Assembly: GCA_004325065.1 (NCBI GenBank)
Contig: PITI01000193.1
Span: 1 to 17,228 of the forward strand
DNA from: Hamiltosporidium magnivora
Taxonomy: Eukaryota; Microsporidia; Dubosqiidae
DNA: 17,228 nucleotides
Reading direction: 5' to 3'
Positions 1 to 8,729 of this stretch are shown here, piece after piece. Each line of letters opens with the position of its first letter. Positions within the stretch are counted from its first letter, which is position 1. The translations under genes were made by a program, and so were the position numbers. The notes beneath the pieces were generated by a model. It did no database searches and was not told where the DNA came from. It worked only from the letters and a program-made list of their open reading frames with translations.

Positions 1-345
1 AATATTTTAAATTGTGGATAAACTATAAGGAATCCCAATTTGGGAGTTTTCAGATGATTTTTTAAACATAATTCCGTCTCTTATCTTTTATTTGTAAAAA
101 GTTATATACTTGAATTGTAGAGTGTATATAATCTAGACTAATAGAGGAAACAAGAAAATCTTTTTTGGAAATTTGGCATCTATTTGTTATCTCGGCGCTA
201 AAAAACCATTATATAACCTTAATTACAACGAAAAAGTACAATTCTTATAATTAAAAACATATTGTATAATCATGATAAGAGAATTATTAGTTTCCGATTA
301 AGCTAATTTCATTGTTTTGTTATCAGCGAAGAACTAACTACCTTA
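1..345. other. AT-rich flank, no gene recognised
   Basis: No open frame of useful length is visible. The stretch lies immediately 5' of the recognisable part of retroelement copy L, so it may be further upstream element sequence that has decayed beyond recognition. I could not align it convincingly to copy A. Confidence 0.4.
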
Positions 346-960
346 TATTCAATGAGATAAATTCTAAAAGTATATTCAAGGATGTTCATTTCTCCAAAAA
401 TTTACCATGAATTGTTCCATTTTTGTAAAGAGCAGAAAAATGAAATTAATATTAAGGAGCATGCAATCATAGCCAAGATAAAATGTATTTGGAATAAAAA
501 AGCTTATTTAAATCATATATTTCTTAAATCAGTTCGTAGTTATTTGTTTAATATTCAAAAATTTATTTCAGCTACCTATATAAAAATTCAGAATAGAATA
601 ATTTATATTATAAATTTTTATGTCTATATTAAATGTGAGAATACATATGATATACCTATTGAAACAATAATTACATCTTTATATTTATTCTAAATAGTTA
701 AAACGAGAAAATGGTTAAATATCGTTTATTTAAAAGGAGTTAGTCTTTTTAATACTACTAAAGAGGAGATAATTCCTTATGTGATAACCTGGAATGATAT
801 GTTGGGAACATATAATAAGATATATCTAAAAAGACTTAAAATTTCTTTTGATATAAAAGCAAATGCTATTTAGATAAAGCAAAACAAAAAACAGTCGAAA
901 CAATTTTTTTAATCAAGGAAGAGAACCTAACTTAAGACATCAAGCGAAGAGAGTTCGGAA
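346..960 (+). pseudogene. Non-LTR retrotransposon copy L: decayed C-terminal endonuclease remnant
   Basis: This is the C-terminal end of the same RT family as copies A and B. One frame (from 382) runs to a TAA at 691-693 and continues in phase to a TAG at 871-873. A frameshift follows, and the neighbouring frame carries KTVETIF and KEE. Blocks shared with copy A are a TRK block near 700, then IIPYVITWN and YLKRL near 775-835, and VETIF near 885-905. In copy A the matching blocks are KLRKYNLL, a shifted TWN-like block and VETYFIDLKEED. Upstream, the piece PIETIIT (near 655-680) falls where this restriction-like endonuclease family has its catalytic Glu. The usual PD pair about 15 residues earlier is not visible. 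The sequence is much more AT-rich than copy B. It lacks RT motifs, so it is either 5'-truncated or decayed beyond recognition. The family assignment is from recalled family features; the L/A match is seen directly. Confidence 0.6.
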
Positions 961-2615
961 GAATTATTTGGTTTTGTTGAAAGATCATAGAGACATACAC
1001 AACTTACTCCCTTCAAAGCAATGAAAGAACAAAGGAGAACATGCTAAAAAAGTAAATACAAAAAATATCTTGCTTATGAATTACATTTACCAACCACAAT
1101 AGAAAAACCGACAATAAAGTTAAACGATACACTGATTTATGAAAAAAAGAATTTAGTATCAAAATAGGCTGAGAAAGTATCTAAAATGATTAAAATATTT
1201 TAAACCTAAATTTTAATTAAATGAAAACCTAACTCGATATAAATTTCTTTTTATTAAAAAAATAACAGATTTTTATTTTATATTTAAAATGAATTAAAAA
1301 ATGTGCTAATATCAAGATTTTGAGATTAAACCCGATTCATATTAAATACTAAAATGTGCACCAATGAAATGAAATACTGAAAGAATTTAAAATAACTCAT
1401 TCGTTTGTTTCAAAATTTTATGTAGTTTATACTTGACCATATACAAATTATTTTTAAAAATATAAACTAAGAATTCTAAAAGAAGTTAAAATATAGTAAG
1501 TTGTTTTACAATTAACATGGTTTAAATTAACATGCTCAGTGTAGGTATCAGAATATAAAACTTAAATATACTGGTATTAGTCTAAAATAACTTTGAAATT
1601 GCTCCTACTTGTTGTTGAAATACGCGAGATAGATTCGAAAATGAATTGAAATCCATGAACTTATCCTTGATGTTTAAAATGTTGCCAAAACACCGAAATC
1701 ATGAATAATACATCTCATGGTAGATGCAAAAAACATTTCAAGAAAATCGAAGTTTTGAAACATCATTACTTTTTCGAAAACTATAATAATATTGCCACAT
1801 TGTTTTAGCTTTACAAAAATAGTCAAACATAAATGATCTTAAACAGAAAACAATGTATGATATGATGAAATATCATTTTTCACCGCAAAAAAATGGTTTT
1901 TTCTAAAAATTGAAAATAATTATTAGCTACAAATTTTTCAATGATAAAAAACAAATTATAGATTTTTATTTTGGTTATTAGACGAAATAAACAATAACAT
2001 AAGAAGAAAATAAATGAAATTCCACGGAGGAACTTATAATTTTCTTGAAAAATTTTTAAAAATGCACATTTGAATTTTTTTAATAAATGTCGAATTTAAA
2101 ATTTAAAATTTTTTTAAAAGAACGACCTTTTCCTTATAAGGCATATTAAGTACCGCCATTTTTGTCAAATATTCATTTTATATGTTTTTAATTTAATTCT
2201 TTCTATTTAATATCTACTAATATTTATATGCTCTGTTTTATAAAATAAGAAGGTTGCAATACTACATTCGTTTTGTTTTGATTAAAAATATTTCTAATCC
2301 ACCAGCTTTTATGAAAAAGTATTTGAGTTTAAGAGATTTAAAATATTTTTTTTACATTCGTGATTCATTAGCAAGTTATATCTAAATAAAATTGCGCATT
2401 TTTAATTATTAAATAAAAATGTAAAAAAATCAATTCTTTTTTCAGAGGAATTCTATAAATGGAAAATTGACACGGATTTTAGATCTTTAATTCACAAGAA
2501 AAAATGTAATGCTTCATTTTTTTACATAAAAATTAGTGTCAAAGCTTTTGTTTATCGAAAAAAAGATAAATTAATTTTTTATGAAAACTATTTAAAGCAG
2601 AAAAAAATTCGATTT
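961..2615. other. Intergenic region, no gene recognised
   Basis: About 1.65 kb of AT-rich sequence with stops in all frames. I see no ORF, RNA gene or repeat worth naming. The segment around 1580-1800 is slightly less AT-rich and could be old decayed coding sequence, but no motif is readable. The last part must contain the promoter of the transporter gene at 2616; no CCC or GGG motif stands out in the 40 bases before its start. Confidence 0.4.
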
Positions 2616-3569
2616 ATGGGAAAAATGGAAATTCTAAAATTTATATCCGGGCAAGCTTTATCATTGATTCTTTCACTTACGGCTTTATCTGTTCGTTCTT
2701 TAAACAAAAATACCGATTTTATTCCATTCTACGCACTATCAATGGCATATATTGTTATTCATTTCGGAGGCCATGCTTTAAACTTCTTTCAACCAGGAAA
2801 CAGCTTTTTTAAAATTAATATTTTATATTACATAGTGGCTGGAATTACAGATTTTTTAGGTGGATACTTTCAGCTAATGACATATAAAGAACTAAGCAGT
2901 TATATAGTTGTAATGTTATCGCAAATGAATACACCAATTACAATGATTCTAGAATCTTTTGTTTTTAAAACTAACAAATTTGATTATCTTCTATTCATAG
3001 AATTTTTTGTATTAGTTATTGCAATATTATGTATCAATTATTTTACAAGTATGATTCCTATAAAAATCACATTTCTAGGAATTTTTTATATTTTATTGTC
3101 AGATTTATGTTATGTGACAAACGGATTCATACAGGCAAGAATCATTCCTGAAGTTGGAATTGGAAATTATTTAAAAGGATTTACTTTATTCGGGTTTTTG
3201 ACAGGTTTTATGATGACAGGTTATTTCTATAGAGACTACGTATTTAATATTCAATGGAGTTTGAATTTTTATTCAAAGAATTATTTATATCTGTTTTTGT
3301 ATACGATTTCGTTGTCAACATTTTATCTTTCTGCCTCTAAATACATCAACTCTTTTGGATTGGTAGCATTTACTGCTAGTTTAATTTCAGTTTCTCTTTA
3401 TTTTGGTAACTTCGAAAGATTAATTCAAAAAGAATATAATTTACTTCCAATACTGGGTAGTTTGGTTTGCATAATATTCAATGCCTATATTGTTTACTCA
3501 ACAAAGAATTCCATCCTTAAAACTTCAAACCAAGATGATTCCCCTTGTGTTGGCGTGCCGCTAGTTTAG
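2616..3569 (+). CDS. Drug/metabolite transporter superfamily protein, SLC35F-like
   Basis: This is a 317-aa integral membrane protein, probably a solute transporter of unknown substrate. Hydrophobic segments sit near residues 8-27, 36-55, 66-88, 92-112, 122-142, 150-167, 186-204, 222-241, 244-264 and 274-295. That gives about ten TM helices, the usual number for the drug/metabolite transporter (EamA/SLC35) superfamily. The block from residue 79 to 118 (DFLGGYF, then LSQMNTPITMILESF) resembles the conserved stretch of SLC35F1/F2/F5 proteins, where a D..a.y....ay segment is followed by a TP-containing helix. A short polar tail (298-317) ends the protein. The reading frame is uninterrupted over 954 bases amid AT-rich non-coding DNA, which supports a real gene. 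ATG 2616 is the upstream choice; M4 (2625) is an alternative. SLC35F members are largely orphan transporters in endomembranes or the plasma membrane, so the substrate cannot be given. It stands alone, with no operon-like neighbour. Confidence 0.75.
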   Translation: MGKMEILKFISGQALSLILSLTALSVRSLNKNTDFIPFYALSMAYIVIHFGGHALNFFQPGNSFFKINILYYIVAGITDFLGGYFQLMTYKELSSYIVVMLSQMNTPITMILESFVFKTNKFDYLLFIEFFVLVIAILCINYFTSMIPIKITFLGIFYILLSDLCYVTNGFIQARIIPEVGIGNYLKGFTLFGFLTGFMMTGYFYRDYVFNIQWSLNFYSKNYLYLFLYTISLSTFYLSASKYINSFGLVAFTASLISVSLYFGNFERLIQKEYNLLPILGSLVCIIFNAYIVYSTKNSILKTSNQDDSPCVGVPLV

Positions 3570-4095
3570 CCATATAATACAGAAGTATTAAATCCTATTT
3601 AATTTTAAATTGAATCTATTTTTTATTTTACGGGTATATATCTTATAAAACTTTACTGTCTCGCAAATTTTAAAAAATTTGGGATTTGTTTGTTAAAACC
3701 AAATTTTTGGCTAAAAAAAATTATATTCAGATGTGTATTTCTTTTAAATAATTCAAATTTTCGAAGTATTTTTATAGATATTAAGATAGGAATATTTTGA
3801 TTCAAATTGTCTCTGTTAAAAGACATTGAAACATTAAATTTCAAAAAAATCTATTTTAAAATATTTTTTTTTTGCAAAACTTTAAAGAAAAAGGAACGAA
3901 TATCCTTACAATTAAGTAGTCATGAGAAAGCTGGTGTTAAAAAAGATAAACGAAAAATATTATACCTTTCATTGTAGATGGATTTATCACATCGAGGAAC
4001 CCAAGATAAATATAAAATACGAGTCGAATATAAAATGAAAATAAATTGCTTAAAATGATGACATGAAAATATAAAAAATTTAAGAATGATTTTTT
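3570..4095. other. Intergenic region, no gene recognised
   Basis: AT-rich spacer between the transporter gene and the 3' end of the minus-strand gypsy-like fragment. A 63-codon minus-strand frame (3653-3844) is present, but its composition is that of background DNA and it has no recognisable motif. No integrase motif of the gypsy-like element could be read here. Confidence 0.4.
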
Positions 4096-4099
4096 TGAA

Positions 4100-5400
4100 A
4101 ATTTACTTATTTACTCATGGCATCGTGGCCTATTAAGAGCCCTAGCTTAATTTACTAGAAACTTCCACCTGTCACGATAAAGCGCAAATCTTTTTCATTC
4201 ATCTATACCAAGGTGACTGTGATCCTTTTTTACATCATAACTCCTCTAGTTTTGTGACGACTAGGAAGTCTTCAAATTCGGATTGAACATATACACCTTT
4301 TTAATGCTCTGCTTCCAGGCATTCACTCAAGATGACCCAGATATGGGAGCCTGGTTCTTTAAACAGTGTTTACCTATGCCAGATGCCGATATAAATATTG
4401 CAGCCAATGTTTTCCGAATTAATCTCCGGCCTTGGCGATTTTATATTGGTCTTATATTCTTCAATCTTTCGTTCTTATAAGTCTATTATCGCTTCATTAA
4501 GTTTCTCGATATTTAAGTTCCGCAGTTGTATGTCACCATAAGTAAAAAACTGGTTTTAATATTCTTTTTTTGCTTTTCAGCTTTAAAATCGATATGTAAG
4601 GATTTCGTGTAATCCAAAATATGTTTTGTTTCCTGCTGTAATTCTTTATTTTATTCCCTCAGTGTTATCATTACTATACGGCGGAAACATACCTAGATAC
4701 TCAAAAGAGGATTTACTCTTAAAGCGGTATCTATTTACTTGGAAATAGGATGGGACATTTTTCTTGATTTCTAGAAGTATACATGTACATTTTTTATAAT
4801 CAAAAGAAGACCTGCTTTTCCTGTTTTATCTTTCATAATGATCGCGAAGACCGTCTATTATTTTTCTTTTATATAAATGTCATCGGAATAGCCTTAAAAG
4901 TGTATTTCTCAGTTGTAAAATTCTCTTTCGAAAAATTTCTTACTTTTCACATAGCAGTTTCGAACGTGATATTAAAAATCATACAGGAAAGCGCATTTCC
5001 TTATCTCAAATCCCGCCATAGGTCGAAATCCTCGAAAATTTTCTAGCTATACAAATTCTTCACTTTTCTTTTTTAGAGTCATTCTGAATAGATTACTATT
5101 TCCGGAGAAACTACAATTCTGATAATAATTTTAAAATTTCTTTAAGGAATTATGCAAAAAAATATCTCATAAAAAATATCAATTGAACTTATAGATTCAT
5201 TTAAATTTATATTGATACATTGATATACTCTGTGAAGGGTGAGCATAACCACATTAAAAAATTTCAGCTTGGTAATGAATGTGTACAATTTGTTGTGGAA
5301 TCATTGCGGCCATTCTGGTGGAGTATAAACACACTGGATATATAGACATACCCCCTATAATATCGAGTTGCAATTGATTATAAGAAACAAATGGAAAACA
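4100..5400 (-). pseudogene. Decayed Ty3/gypsy-like reverse transcriptase and RNase H
   Basis: Read on the minus strand from 5400 down, a gypsy-type pol order appears across frameshifts and stops. First comes a pre-RT block (about 5395-5280) with RMAAMIPQQI. A K-K-K-S turn follows (LKKKSEEF, about 5080-5050), and then FRPMAGFEIRKCAF (about 5029-4985). The last corresponds to the conserved FR-x-LN-x-x-T(I) segment of RT domain 2. Next is FTTEKYTFKAIPMTFI (about 4925-4870), matching the x-aFtt..g.YeF..mPfGl segment before the catalytic site. RDHYE (near 4840), KKCT (near 4800) and FEYLGMF (4705-4681) follow, as expected for the end of RT. The RNase H start appears as SASGIGKHCLKNQAPI (about 4410-4340), and in a neighbouring frame LSECLEAEH and DFLVVTKLEEL (about 4337-4245). 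The catalytic YxDD box is not readable in phase and the first RNase H Asp seems lost. No LTRs or integrase were found. This is family inference from motif order; it is certainly non-functional. Confidence 0.6.
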
Positions 5401-5846
5401 TTCGTTCGTTCATCCTCGACATTGAGAGGTAAAAGAGGAACAGGTAATTATGTAACCAAATTTATTTTTAAAAAAATAATTTAACGTGATTTTAGTAAAA
5501 TAAAACATACTTTTGGGATAATAATAGGATATTAAATGAATTAGATATTATTATCAATCAGAAACATAGATAACATTGAATTATGAACTTAAAACCTCTA
5601 CAACATTACATAAAATATATTTATTTCCTAAAAACATATTTTAAAATTTGTTGATTTTGGAGAATATTTAAATGCATCAAATTATCCTTAGTTGCAAGCA
5701 AGAAAGCTTTATCATCCTATCAAATGCATTCAAATGAACGCAGTTCATTAAATATAATTATTTTATATTCAATTTTCAATTTGTGGTTTTTTGCTTAATA
5801 TTCAAAGGATTTTAAGCAATAGAACATCTCCAAATCAAAATCATTT
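5401..5846. other. AT-rich spacer, no gene recognised
   Basis: There is no ORF or RNA gene here. This is where gag or protease sequence of the minus-strand gypsy-like element would lie, but I cannot read any such motif. A few less AT-rich bases at 5400-5450 may be the decayed edge of that element. Confidence 0.35.
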
Positions 5847-5978
5847 AAAAACTAAAAAACTAAAAAACTAAAATCTAAAAAACTAAAAAACTAAAAAACT
5901 AAAAAACTAAAAAACTAAAAAACTAAAAAACTAAAAAACTAAAAAACTAAAAAACTAAAAATTAAAAAACTAAAAAAC
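5847..5978. repeat. 8-bp tandem minisatellite, unit AAAAAACT
   Basis: About 16 head-to-tail copies of AAAAAACT are seen over about 132 bases. There are two imperfect units, one near 5868-5876 (AAAATCT variant) and one near 5955-5965 (AAAAATT variant). The central run of about eleven units is uniform, which suggests recent slippage or homogenisation. It does not match known telomere repeats, and no gene overlaps it. Confidence 0.95.
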
Positions 5979-6703
5979 GGAACAAAAATACAAGAATGTA
6001 ATATTATTTATGAAATTTGGTTTATTATATTTCAACCTAAGAATTTATCTAAAATTTAGGTTTAGAAAAATTCGATGTGTTCGATTTTACCAATATAACT
6101 TTATAAAAACATCTTGATATTATTCAAATAATAAGCATCCAAAGATCTATCATTTTAAAATACATAATTTTTATAAATAAATTTTGGATTAAAAAGTAAG
6201 AAAATCTTTGAAAATATTTTTAACCAGACTTATAAAAATCATTATTATTTAACAGATTTTGTAAAAATTATATGGTATTAAATTTTCTCCGAAACTGTTA
6301 GTCTATATGATTTAAATTTAGCCAAATATTATGTTATTGCTTTTATTAAGTTAACTATTAAGTTTTGCCCGCATACTATTTTTTATTTATGTATTTTTAG
6401 CTGAAGTATGGAGTCATGAAATTATAAAGTATTCGATTAGTGTCTAAAAAATAAAAGTAGCCGAAAATAAAAAGCAAAAAATTTAAATCAAAATGGTTGT
6501 TCAAAAACTATCCAAACAATATTAAATGGGTTGAACTCTCTAGAACGATTTTTTATAGCAAAGATGTAACAGAAGAAAATATAAATTTCTTCTTGACTAG
6601 TCATTGCATGAGGGGTAATTTTTTCAAATTTAAAAATTAAGAAATTCGAAGTCGATAAATTTTTTTGGTTGTGTAAAGTGTAAAAAAAATGTGAATTTAC
6701 ACC
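5979..6703. other. AT-rich spacer, no gene recognised
   Basis: Between the minisatellite and the 3' end of the minus-strand 378-codon gene. No ORF or repeat stands out. The terminator or poly(A) region of the minus-strand gene must lie in its right part (below 6704). Confidence 0.4.
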
Positions 6704-7840
6704 TCATTTATTATCGTAGGAAATTCTTTTTTCAAAAAAATAAAGATTTTCTTTAAAGAAAAAATTACCGATATCATGATCACGATAGCCCAAATAAATA
6801 ATTTTATCAAAATCTTTATAAAAAGAATTTATACATTTATCGAACTCCCTAAAAACAGTTACATTTTTAGAGAATTCACAATCAATCCTAAAAAAAGTCA
6901 TTTCTGCTAAAACTTGTGACATTGTAGCGCTTGTAACTAAAACAAAATTTAGGCTTTTTTCAAATAGTTTTCTTAATATAGAAACCACCCGACTTATTTG
7001 TACATCGGTGAGTTTACATGCTTCAATGTACAAATCCCTATCTAAAAATCTATCAAAATAATTTTTGTTTGTCATTTCAATATATTTTTCTGCAAATTTT
7101 TCTTTTACCAATTTTAAGAATTCTTTCCTCTGCAAATCAAGCCTTTTTTCATATAAATTGTCATATGTTTCATCATAAATAGTTTTTAAGATATTTTGCA
7201 TGCTATTTATCGAATCTTTAATTAAATTGTAATCAGATTTTCTTTCTAAATTATTAACTTTCATGAAAAGTATATAATCGAAATCTAAAATATATAAAAT
7301 CTTTAAGTTTTTAGAAATACACTTAGCATTTAATATTTCCTCTTCTTTCAATATTTCGGTTTTTCTATATAATTTATTTAATTCAATTTCTCGATCATAA
7401 ACCTTTAGTTTCATCTCTCTATCTCTTTTATATTTAATTCTATCACTTTCTATTCTTTCAAGAATACATCTTTTCTCTGTTTCAGACATTATTTCATCAT
7501 AATTTTTTACTTCCTTAAATTTTTCTTTAATAATATCCATGCATTCTGCGGAAATTAATTTTTTTTGATGTAAGTAGAAAATAAGCCCATACATGTATTG
7601 GTTTAAATTATTTCGTGTGTTTAGACTATCAATTAATACATTCTCTTGAACAGGGATTTCTAGTTTTTCAAAAGCCCGCAATACACAATAATTTCTTGGT
7701 GTATTTATCATTAAATTTAATTCGTCTAATGCTTCTTTATTATTCAGAAAAAATATTCGCATTCTTTTTTTATTTTCCTTAATCCATTTCCTGTCTTTGA
7801 TGTTTTCTAAGCATAAATCTATTTCTTTTTTGAAATCCAT
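6704..7840 (-). CDS. Hypothetical protein with helical N-terminus and putative divergent HAD-like domain
   Basis: A 378-aa soluble protein; I do not recognise it as a named family. Residues 1-175 are charged and helical, with a likely coiled coil at about 115-170. From residue 180 the pattern resembles a subfamily I HAD phosphatase. A hydrophobic strand ends in DFD (ILYILDFDYILF, D186 and D188), where motif I has its nucleophile and acid/base Asp. A helical insert of about 100 residues follows, like a C1 cap. Then comes a strand ending in T/S (FVLVTSA, T303/S304; motif II). Finally IIYLGYRDHDI (348-357) fits motif IV, usually GDGxxD; here the first Asp is Y352 and only D356 remains. The last residues (ENLYFF) match the strand often seen after motif IV. 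If correct, catalysis may be altered. Start: ATG 7840 is preceded by CCCATT, matching the CCC motif known near microsporidian starts. The neighbour at 8274 is divergent, with 433 bp between the starts. Confidence 0.7.
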   Translation of the reverse strand: MDFKKEIDLCLENIKDRKWIKENKKRMRIFFLNNKEALDELNLMINTPRNYCVLRAFEKLEIPVQENVLIDSLNTRNNLNQYMYGLIFYLHQKKLISAECMDIIKEKFKEVKNYDEIMSETEKRCILERIESDRIKYKRDREMKLKVYDREIELNKLYRKTEILKEEEILNAKCISKNLKILYILDFDYILFMKVNNLERKSDYNLIKDSINSMQNILKTIYDETYDNLYEKRLDLQRKEFLKLVKEKFAEKYIEMTNKNYFDRFLDRDLYIEACKLTDVQISRVVSILRKLFEKSLNFVLVTSATMSQVLAEMTFFRIDCEFSKNVTVFREFDKCINSFYKDFDKIIYLGYRDHDIGNFFFKENLYFFEKRISYDNK

Positions 7841-7843
7841 AAT

Positions 7844-7846
7844 GGG
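7844..7846 (-). promoter_or_regulatory. CCC motif just upstream of the start of the 378-aa gene
   Basis: On the minus strand the bases before the start read ATAACCCATT then ATG. A CCC (or GGG) triplet within a few bases of the start, near the transcription start, is a recurrent microsporidian promoter element. A three-base motif is weak evidence alone, but C runs are rare in this AT-rich DNA. Confidence 0.3.
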
Positions 7847-8273
7847 TTATCATTTATCAAAATTTCAAATTTGTAAAAAAAATTATATATTTTCAATTTA
7901 AAATTTCTGAGTTGAAATACAGAATAAAAATTGGCTAAACAGTTTTAAAATAACATGATTTATTCAGAATCAAAACAATTATAAAAAATCTAAGTATGAA
8001 AAATAATTTACACTTTTTTTTTATCGAATTTTAAATAAATCGTTTGAACTAAATGACCAGTATTATATTTCTACTGAATAAAGATTAAGTGCATATTTTT
8101 TTCTGAGATAAATTATTTATGATTCTTGAGAAATCATAAAATTAATTTACCTTTTATTTAATTTTAAATCAAACTACGAATGAAATATTTCAAAAATAAA
8201 TTGACTTTGTTTTAAAGGAGAATAAAATTTTAAATAGAAATCAATTTCAATATTTTATAAATTTAAGAAAATC
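7847..8273. other. Divergent intergenic region
   Basis: This spacer separates the minus-strand 378-aa gene from the plus-strand basic secreted protein and should carry both promoters. It is AT-rich throughout. An AAAGGAG stretch at 8214-8220 is the only G-rich spot, and its meaning is unclear. Confidence 0.4.
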
Positions 8274-8729
8274 ATGTCCAAATTGTATCGAATGTATCAT
8301 ATTAACATATTTTTTATATTTTTTTTAAAACATATTTGTTCCTTTGTTGCAACTGATATAAGTCGAAGTAGAAACCCGACAACTCGACAACAAAAAGCAA
8401 ATAAACAAAAAGAATTTGCGCAACACATTGCAGAAAAATACAATATACCGATGAATAGCACAAAATTTAAACCTACCAAAAGAGGCGCAGAAATCAAAAA
8501 CAAACCAGATGAAAAATCTAAACAAAAAAAATCGGTTTCACATCTGAAAGATCAAAATAGAAAAATAAATAAATTTAAGGATAAATTAGAGGATAAAATT
8601 GATTCTTATAACGATAAACAAAAATATTTTACTAAAAAAATAGCGAACAAAGTCAAAGAGAAATATTCTGATTTAAAGTATAAAGGGAAAAAATTTTACA
8701 AAAAAATACCAAAAATAGCTTCATTTTAA
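8274..8729 (+). CDS. Small lysine-rich secreted protein (hypothetical)
   Basis: A 151-aa protein with no family I recognise. The N-terminus has basic residues (K3, R6), then a hydrophobic core rich in Phe and Ile (about 10-18), then HICSFVA. This looks like a signal peptide cleaved around residues 22-26, so the product probably enters the secretory pathway. M7 is an alternative start that would shorten the signal. The rest is hydrophilic: 33 of about 125 residues are Lys, it has almost no aromatic or hydrophobic core until the end, and it is likely helical or disordered. Lys-spaced repeats such as KFKDKLEDK and KKIANKVKEKYSDLKYKGKKFYKK run to the C-terminus. No Cys remains after the signal. 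This fits a secreted, nucleic-acid- or polyanion-binding protein, a spore-wall or polar-tube-associated basic protein, or a host-exported effector; none can be chosen from the sequence. The frame is open for 456 bases, with Lys and Gln codons ending in A, in line with host-genome bias. Confidence 0.6.
   Translation: MSKLYRMYHINIFFIFFLKHICSFVATDISRSRNPTTRQQKANKQKEFAQHIAEKYNIPMNSTKFKPTKRGAEIKNKPDEKSKQKKSVSHLKDQNRKINKFKDKLEDKIDSYNDKQKYFTKKIANKVKEKYSDLKYKGKKFYKKIPKIASF

Noticed and set aside
1580..1800. Slightly less AT-rich patch suspected to be another retroelement remnant
   Set aside because: No RT, endonuclease or transposase block could be read in any of six frames.
3653..3844. 63-codon minus-strand frame
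   Set aside because: Background composition, no motif and no signal sequence; expected by chance in AT-rich DNA.
4872..4905. YSDDIYI on the minus strand, looking like an RT YxDD catalytic box inside the gypsy-like fragment
   Set aside because: The same bases in the neighbouring frame give KAIPMTFI, which matches the conserved segment before the catalytic box and continues the FTTEKYTF block. The real box should come about 40 codons later, so the YSDD is a coincidence of frame.
4283..5046. Two plus-strand frames of 65 and 87 codons (4283-4480 and 4783-5046)
   Set aside because: They lie antisense to the gypsy-like RT/RNase H fragment, whose motifs explain the reduced AT content there.
8297..8525. 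Two minus-strand frames of 66-68 codons
   Set aside because: Antisense shadows of the lysine-rich secreted protein gene; poly-Lys codons read backwards give Phe-rich frames.
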